From the NCBI GenBank assembly GCA_003024985.2, contig PXIH01S0022493.1: DNA of 12,715 bases. One strand, given 5' to 3'. Source of the DNA: Euperipatoides rowelli (taxonomy: Eukaryota > Onychophora > Udeonychophora > Euonychophora > Peripatopsidae). Below, piece after piece: positions 7,595-12,715 of this stretch. Each line of letters opens with the position of its first letter. Within the stretch, counting starts at the first letter, position 1. The notes beneath the pieces were generated by a model. It saw only the letters and a program-made list of their open reading frames with translations, was not told the origin of the DNA and searched no databases. The position numbers were made by a program, and so were the translations under genes.

Positions 7595-7760
7595 TATAAA
7601 TTTAAAAAATAATGCTGCTATTAATATGGTGAATGGGACTTAGTGTCACCCATTTCTATGCTTTTGTATATCTTAGCACTATTATAATGAGTCCCTATAG
7701 AAATGTCTAAAATGCATATAATTACAACATTTGAATTTTTTAAATAAACAGGGCAAATTA

Positions 7761-8087
7761 TGAAAAAAAAGCATTCAAACTGAAAAAATTGCAAAAAAGA
7801 TCCATTAACTGACTTGGGCCATGTTGAGTGTAATAATTGAGAGAAAGAAAGTCTTCCAAGATCTGACCATCAAGTGTGTTAAAACTTGGTCAAGTCCAAA
7901 ATGATTGATTCCATTTCAATGATAATGGGACAATATTTTTTACATTTAACGTAGGGTTTAGACGGTTGAAGAATTCATTGTAAGCAATAGATAATTCATG
8001 ATTTGGTCCATGGAATCTATAAATCATAGATGGCAGCCAACAATCATGAACAAATGCAATTCTTGCACTTCGCCTGAAAAGTAGGCC
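7761..8087 (-). pseudogene. Second LINE ORF2 C-terminal fragment (probable)
   Basis: The minus strand is open for 109 codons except one TGA at 7890-7892, which is rare in DNA this AT-rich. The peptide includes FRRSARIAFVHDCWLPSM, AYNEFFNRLNP, VPLSLKWNQSFWT, then DGQILEDFLSLNYYTQ and QLMDLFCNFF. It parallels the connection region of the plus-strand LINE at 5399-5530: both have a DG pair, then 20-21 residues, then MDL followed by hydrophobic residues and an FF..F pair. The upstream ARIAFVHDCW block has the look of the segment after the LINE thumb. I infer a second, diverged LINE of a related type in opposite orientation. Bounded by TAG at 8088-8090 upstream and TAA at 7758-7760. No RT core was found next to it. 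Confidence 0.42.
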
Positions 8088-8181
8088 CTAATTGTACGGC
8101 CAAAGAATGAAATTTTTTTTTTAGGTTAAAATGTATTGACATGTTTCAAAATAATGTGTTTCCAGACAACATTGATGTCAT

Positions 8182-8217
8182 TGAAGTGTTAGTTTAAATG
8201 TTTAAACTAACACTTCA
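8182..8217. repeat. 36-bp perfect palindrome (17-bp arms, 2-nt spacer)
   Basis: TGAAGTGTTAGTTTAAA, then TG, then the exact reverse complement TTTAAACTAACACTTCA. It lies between the two minus-strand coding relics. A perfect 17-bp stem with almost no loop would extrude as a cruciform or template-switch readily. It lacks the CTRR terminus expected if it were a Helitron 3' hairpin. Confidence 0.8.
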
Positions 8218-8245
8218 GTAATATACTGAATACAATAGTAAAAAA

Positions 8246-8797
8246 TTAACTGTCAATCATTATCCGTCTTACTTTAGTTCTCAAACTGTCCTCTATTTTC
8301 CCTGAAAGTTGGTTGTAAGGATTGTCACAGAACATAAGTTGACATGATCCAATGCCGAAGTACATGAAAGTCCATATCTTCTGCAAATGCAATGGGTTGT
8401 ACTGTAGCCAGTTGTGCAATTACAATGAACTATTTAGTGCAAACTAGCTGATGCTGGAAAGTCAAGTCATTCAAACAATTAACTATTTTCAATTATATGT
8501 TAGTTGCATCATTCATATCAGACATTATGGGAACAAGTTGGTTATCTTCAAGCACTCAAACCCAGTTGAAAGGATCAATATACCTTGAAAATTCACACAC
8601 AATGTCATATGGTCTAAAAATATACCCTGAAAATAATTTGGTAGAGGATTCAGTTGGGGGAAGATGCTCAAGCAAAATAAATAATTTAGAACTGATGACT
8701 TTCTTAGTGAGAAGATAATAACACAAGGTTGAAAGAGAGCTATGCTAATCTCACCAAACAAAACAGTAATGATTGGTAGTAAAGGTTTCCTAAGTCA
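8246..8797 (-). pseudogene. Relic of a multicopy cysteine-rich protein module (LPPT ... NW ... CXC-like)
   Basis: Read on the minus strand in order: HSSLSTLCYYLLTKKVISSK, then EHLPPTESSTK (LPPT codons at 8652-8663), YIDPFNWV-stop, VLEDNQLVPIMSDMN (to 8523), then after a frame change IVHCNCTTGYSTTHCICRRY and GLSCTSA (HCNC at 8416-8427), and after another change CDNPYNQLSGKIED to a TAA at 8246-8248. The cysteine spacing C.C....(C)....C.C......C resembles the tesmin/TSO1-type CXC zinc-binding cluster. Y (TAC) stands where a Cys is expected, and the stop after NWV sits where the family I recall has WGW. As I remember it, this LPPT-WGW-CXC module is the C-terminal part of an uncharacterised protein family present in many copies in arthropod and other invertebrate genomes. 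At least two frameshifts and two or more stops make it non-functional. A pyrimidine tract with CAG ends at 8798-8801 on its strand, so it may once have been a terminal exon. Confidence 0.6.
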
Positions 8798-8836
8798 CTG
8801 CAAAAACAAAAAATAAAAAACAAAAAAAAAAAAAAA
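8798..8836 (-). promoter_or_regulatory. Candidate splice acceptor (pyrimidine tract plus CAG)
   Basis: On the minus strand a run of T with few interruptions (8836 down to 8802) ends in TTTTTGCAG, with the AG at 8798-8799, immediately before the coding relic 8246-8797. This is a textbook-looking acceptor. The same bases are also just an A-rich tract on the plus strand, so chance is possible. Confidence 0.3.
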
Positions 8837-10164
8837 TGATATTGTATTATTTGTATGTAGCTACAGTGAAATAAAATTGTAGCCTGCTCATAGACTTGTT
8901 ATATAATTATGGAATGTGCTGAGGTTTAATAATAGTTAAGAATATTATAATTTATTATATGGGAATTTTTCATTTTTATCCCATATTAACAAAAAATACA
9001 AAATTGGTAAAACTCTAGTCCCTTCTACACATTAAGAATGGTCCCATTATTATTATTTACAACTAAAGGGATACTACGGCTGCTTTATGAACAATAAAAG
9101 CATCTGTCGAGTTTTCCTGAAGTTTATGAAAAATCAAAATCTGTAGAAGGAGAAAATATGTGTGGAGATTTGGTTTTAAAATGAAAATTTGACCTATGGT
9201 AATTTTTTAAAAAATATAAAATGTTACCTTGAGTCTTGAAAAATTAGTAAACTAGATATTAGCATAAGTATGGGTTGTAATTTGGAGGAAAAATTTCATT
9301 CCTGTGAATTTTTGTAAATATTTAAGTTTGGACATACATTAAAAAATTGCAAATTATTAGTGTATATTTTAGATTTAAAAGTTATTTCAATTTTAATTAT
9401 TTAAATCCAGAGGGATTGGATATTTTTTGAGGGAGTGCTCACTTCCTTATAGTGAGATAATACTTGAAATTTTAAATTGTTGTGAAATTTTTGGATTTTT
9501 TGTAAGTAATGTTTTACTATTGGATGTACTGTATTTGAAGTGAACTGTTGATGTTGATGCAATATTATATGGTTAATGGAGTAAAGTCTTCAAGATTTTG
9601 ATGCTAAATAAACCTGGCAATTGAACAATGATTGATATGAAAATTTGTTTGCATGTTCTTTGTATAATTTATAGACTAATTAATAGAAAGCTCCATTCAT
9701 TGTGTTCAGATTGTAAACAGAAATTCAAGATGGTTATTAGAAGTTGGTTTCATTGCATGGATTTGTTTGTAAACATTGGCACATTTTCTATGTTTACAGT
9801 TTGAATGAACTTTAAACGGATTTACAAATTAGTCGTTTGCCTGTGGACTTAATATTTTAGGCAAATTGTTGACAGGACCACCATGCTGGACTATAGTCTG
9901 TTGTTTTCTGACATATTTGTATTAATTGATTTGTTATATATAGTAAAACTCTACATCCAGGATTTTGAGGTAGAGGATTGTTTGAAATTTGAACAACCAC
10001 ACATCATGAGTGGTGGGTAATTATGCACATCATTTATAATACCATGTGAGTGATCAGCTTTCAAATCACGGTCAAATATTAGTCTATTAGCCTATGATCA
10101 ATAAGAAGATGATCAAATTTTGATTTACAATGTACCCTGAAGATAAAGTTTATTTAAATACTTT

Positions 10165-10203
10165 CCTGAAGTACTTTTCTCTTGTACACAACAGTACTTC
10201 AGG
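10165..10203. repeat. 11-bp perfect inverted repeat (hairpin)
   Basis: CCTGAAGTACT (10165-10175) and AGTACTTCAGG (10193-10203) are exact reverse complements around a 17-base loop. Nothing around it indicates a function. Confidence 0.55.
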
Positions 10204-10386
10204 CCTGATTGAAAAAAACAATCATTGCTTGTAAGAAGGACCTGGACTTTGCAGTAAGCTCTTGTAAAATCAGTACCTTATATTGTTTGTGTTGTTTTAA
10301 AGACTTTATCCTAAATTAAGCTGTTTATAAAATAAATGTTTAAAAAAGGAAAATAAGTATATAAACGCAATATTCAAACAGTATGC

Positions 10387-10407
10387 AAAAAAAAAAAAAA
10401 AAAAAAA
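10387..10407 (+). repeat. A21 tract, possible retroposon tail
   Basis: Twenty-one consecutive A follow an AATAAA about 50 bases upstream (10331-10336). This could be the tail of a retroposed sequence whose body I cannot recognise, or a simple homopolymer. Confidence 0.3.
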
Positions 10408-11426
10408 TGTAATCCAATACACATGTTGTTTCAAGTAATTAATTTATTATCTATTCACTCAGATCAATCATCACTACTTCTGAGATCTGCCTGTGTCCAC
10501 TAATATGAAATGATACCAGATTTGTCTTCTTTCTTCATCTGGGACATTCAAATTCAGTCTGGTACCATTTAACTTGATATTATAATGTAATTATTTTTAT
10601 ACAAACTGCTATAGTAAAGTAAAGAATGTGTTGCTAAGGTTAGCAGTATATGCTAAAGTTTGTCATCTTTCACCATTGCATCAAGAGAATTTATTGGGCA
10701 TGGTCATGTATTTATTATTATGTTGTACTTACATTAAATTAGACGTGGTTGTACTATTCCATTATGAATAGAGGGTGAAATATCCTAGCATCCTTTATAT
10801 GTCACATTTAGTTTATTACAATTTTACTAGTCTTCATTATTTGAGCTTAGCTATTTTTTATTAGTGTTTTGGGTGGTTGTTGTCATTAATTATCTGCAGT
10901 ACTATCTTTTACACTTTAGGAAACATTTTGAATATGATAAAAAAAAATTCTAAAAGATAGGTTCTGTAAAAATTGTGATAAATTTGTCTCCAAAAATTGG
11001 TAGACTATTCTTATGATAGAGTGGCTGTATAAAATGGAGGAATAGGCCTATAGTCAGTAGTTTATCCTACTGCTGAGTAAACTAATACATGATTTGTGAC
11101 ATATGTTTAGCCTACTATGAAACTGTCGAAACTTTCAATTAATCCAGCAATTTTACCCTTATCTTTGCTATCACACAAGGAAATAAAAATTATATAAAAC
11201 TGTTAAAATATATGATTTGCAAAAGTTATAAGCTGCACATTTCTTGAGGTGGATGAACAATACATCGGAAAATATGACTGAAAATTAAAATGTATTAAAT
11301 TTAAAGTATGAAAATCAGTGATTTTTATTTTTATTTATCCCAATATGTTGTTAAATTATGAACAGTTTAATGTACAAGACAAATAACTTTTTTTTTTTTT
11401 TTTTTTGATTGTGTATGTAATTTGGG

Positions 11427-11639
11427 GAGAAATTACTTTTGTGTTCCAAGATGACCGTTTTTTTTTTTTATTCGCAAATGGATTTCACATGAAAGTGTAT
11501 TTCACAATTTGATTATCATAGGTTGGATCATAGTATATTTCATATAGTGTATTTCACAATGAAGTTGGAGTTAGGGCTCAGGGTAAGGGTTAAGAATAGT
11601 GATGTTATGAATCCTGGAACACAAAAGTAAATTCATCTC
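11427..11639. mobile_element. MITE/foldback with ~26-bp inverted ends and a telomere-like core
   Basis: GAGAAATTACTTTTGTGTTCC at 11427-11447 is repeated in inverted form at 11611-11639, where the complement reads GAGATGAATTTACTTTTGTG then TTCCAGGAT. The interior holds a 15-bp direct repeat AGTGTATTTCACAAT (11494-11508 and 11546-11560) and a degenerate TTAGGG-like block at 11565-11594. There is no coding capacity. A weaker inverted similarity extends outward for some 15-20 bases, so the true ends and the target duplication are unresolved and the superfamily is unknown. Confidence 0.6.
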
Positions 11640-11710
11640 ATAATTTTCATGTAATAATAAATTATTAAAAAAAAAAATATACAACAGTATTGGGATAAGC
11701 TGTATTACGT

Positions 11711-11884
11711 GGAGATTGCGATCTGGCTAAGCAGATAAACGCCAGCAGCGTTCAAAGAACTTAAATCATCACAAGTTCAAATCCAAAAACCCTGATTATA
11801 ATTTATTCAATAATTATAATGTGTTTATACACTTTTTTGATTTGTGTTCAAATAAAGTATTTTGTATTTAATTAAAAAAAAAAA
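11711..11884 (+). mobile_element. tRNA-derived SINE
   Basis: TGGCTAAGCAG (11724-11734) is a perfect-looking RNA polymerase III A box and GTTCAAATCC (11775-11784) a B box. They are about 40 bases apart, as in tRNA genes. Between them AACGC-CAGCA-GCGTT (11738-11752) can form a 5-bp anticodon-like stem. A body of ~90 bases follows, then AATAAA (11851-11856) and an A11 tail (11874-11884). The acceptor stem does not pair well, so it is a tRNA-related SINE rather than a tRNA gene. Its 3' part does not resemble the 3' end of the LINE at 6192-6246, so its partner LINE is not identified. A flanking duplication was not found. Confidence 0.65.
11724..11784 (+). promoter_or_regulatory. Internal RNA polymerase III promoter (A and B boxes)
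   Basis: A box TGGCTAAGCAG at 11724-11734 and B box GTTCAAATCC at 11775-11784, both close to consensus. They would drive transcription of the SINE from just upstream, near 11710. Confidence 0.6.
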
Positions 11885-11916
11885 GTTTTATTATTTCAGT
11901 CATCTTTAAACAAATC

Positions 11917-12086
11917 ATTAATGGGTCAGATTCCGTTATCTGCCCACCACCATAATTAACATTAGGGGGTCACACTAAAACTAAAAAATTAACTCCACAT
12001 GTAGTAGATGAGAGGGGATCTAGATAATTTCAACTTACTTCCATCAGCCATATTGGTGGGCAGATAACGGAATCTGACCCATTAAT
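11917..12086. mobile_element. ~170-bp MITE with 33-bp perfect terminal inverted repeats
   Basis: The first 33 bases (11917-11949, starting ATTAATGGGTCAGATTCCG) are the exact reverse complement of the last 33 (12054-12086). Perfect ends suggest a more recent insertion than anything else in the window. The ATTAAT at both outer edges is itself palindromic, so it can be read as part of the repeat, as TA duplication (Tc1/mariner style) or as TTAA duplication (piggyBac style). The ~104-base interior has no ORF. It sits 32 bases after the SINE tail. Confidence 0.75.
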
Positions 12087-12640
12087 GTATCAATGGAAAA
12101 TAAAATGAATAAATAAAGTAAAATAATAATAATTTAAAAAAAATACATGTTTTATTGAATTTTGGCTTGTTTATTTTTTAAAAAAAACTTTCTCTTTAAT
12201 GAGTGTAGCCTCGGCTTCATTTATCTAAAGATTGTGGCATATTTAAAAACAATATGTTAATCAATGATTTTTTTTTTTTTACTTTAATTTAAATAGACTT
12301 TGTGCGAAATAAAAATGAAAAGAGAAATGTAATCAAAAAAGATTTCATTCTCATTTATATTCATAAATAAATCAATATTTTCTATTAAATTTTAACATTA
12401 ACTCAATGATTTTCTTTCTTGACAAAAATTATAATGAAACAAAATAAAGGTTAAAAAAAATCTTTCAGCAGATTAATTCATTACTATAAAAAATTTGAAT
12501 AGATTTTTTTATGCCTTTTAATAATTATTTAAATTTAGCATGATTGCAGTTAATAATACTTTACATAAGTCTCAACCCAAATATTGTATTTGTGCAGAGT
12601 TGTCAAAGCAGCTGAATAAATGGTTATTAAATAAAAGCTA
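12087..12640. other. AT-rich stretch, nothing recognised
   Basis: Contains A and T homopolymers only. I see no ORF of note, no inverted termini and no tandem array. Confidence 0.4.
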
Positions 12641-12713
12641 TCTATTTATCGCTCTTGCTCTCTACTATTTATCTCGTTATATCTCTCTCTATCTCTATAA
12701 CTCTATCTTTCAC
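12641..12713 (+). repeat. Pyrimidine-rich CT/TATC low-complexity tract
   Basis: Degenerate repeats of CTCT and TATC (for example ATCTCTCTCTATCTCTAT) run to the edge of the window, consistent with a decaying microsatellite. Confidence 0.55.
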
Positions 12714-12715
12714 AT

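Larger units (their letters stand above)
8837..11426. other. Long AT-rich stretch, no gene recognised
   Basis: About 2.6 kb of AT-rich DNA with A/T homopolymers. Stop-poor runs exist on the plus strand around 9675-10018 and 10505-10860, but the translations match nothing I know and fall within what several thousand bases can give by chance. TAGGCCTA-like octamers recur here and elsewhere in the window. A hairpin at 10165 and an A21 tract at 10387 are listed separately. Confidence 0.4.

Noticed and set aside
8182-8217. Helitron 3' terminal hairpin
   Set aside because: No CTRR terminus or A/T insertion site follows, the stem is longer than usual, and no Helitron 5' TC end was found.
9675-10018. 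Plus-strand run of about 114 codons with two stops
   Set aside because: The translated peptide matches no family I know; the stop deficit alone is weak evidence.
10505-10860. Plus-strand run of about 118 codons with three stops, and a short minus-strand open piece at 10470-10580
   Set aside because: No recognisable motif in either and they overlap each other. They could be an old exon, but nothing decides it.
11724-11784. A genuine tRNA gene
   Set aside because: The A and B boxes are good, but the acceptor arm does not pair and the sequence continues into a SINE body with a poly(A) tail.

Overview
The window reads as AT-rich intergenic or intronic DNA from an animal, probably an invertebrate or other aquatic metazoan. 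Three things point that way: long A and T tracts, a stack of old transposable elements (LINEs, a PIF/Harbinger-type DNA transposon, a tRNA-derived SINE, MITE-like foldbacks), and no intact gene, operon or ribosome-binding site. I cannot name the species. No open frame is a convincing intact host gene. What coding information survives is broken, and I recognised it from motifs and shared spacing rather than from long ORFs.

Layout. 1-257 looks like the right end of a terminal-inverted-repeat DNA transposon. 270-529 and 3266-3620 are two halves of one minisatellite built from a ~23-bp palindromic unit (core AGTAAA..TTTACT). Between them lies a 2,730-bp element (533-3262) with 54-65-bp inverted termini and a TTA target duplication, which fits PIF/Harbinger. 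Inside it are a decayed LINE endonuclease piece (1550-1756), a 62-nt hairpin (1769-1830) and a short remnant of a Harbinger-type transposase (2828-2986).

3952-6246 is a 5'-truncated LINE on the plus strand. It keeps recognisable reverse-transcriptase motifs (GPD, FLDI..AFD, GVTQGSPMS, YVDD, KILGIPLSF), a zf-RVT-like Cys/His region, an AATAAA signal, a small stem-loop and a poly(A) tail, but is broken by several frameshifts and stops. 7761-8087 (minus) is probably a second, diverged copy of a similar LINE C-terminal region. 8246-8797 (minus) is a broken copy of a cysteine-rich protein module (LPPT, then ..NW.., then a CXC-like cluster), preceded on its strand by a candidate splice acceptor.

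11427-12086 packs three small elements: a foldback/MITE with a telomere-like core, a tRNA-derived SINE with A and B boxes and a poly(A) tail, and a ~170-bp MITE with 33-bp perfect inverted repeats. The remaining stretches (3621-3951, 6247-7539, most of 8798-11426, 12087-12640) show only AT-rich, homopolymer-rich sequence.

The genes do not work together as a system. The window is a record of successive insertions. The best leads are the CXC-module relic, the Harbinger insertion with a recoverable empty site inside a palindromic minisatellite, and several strong hairpins.
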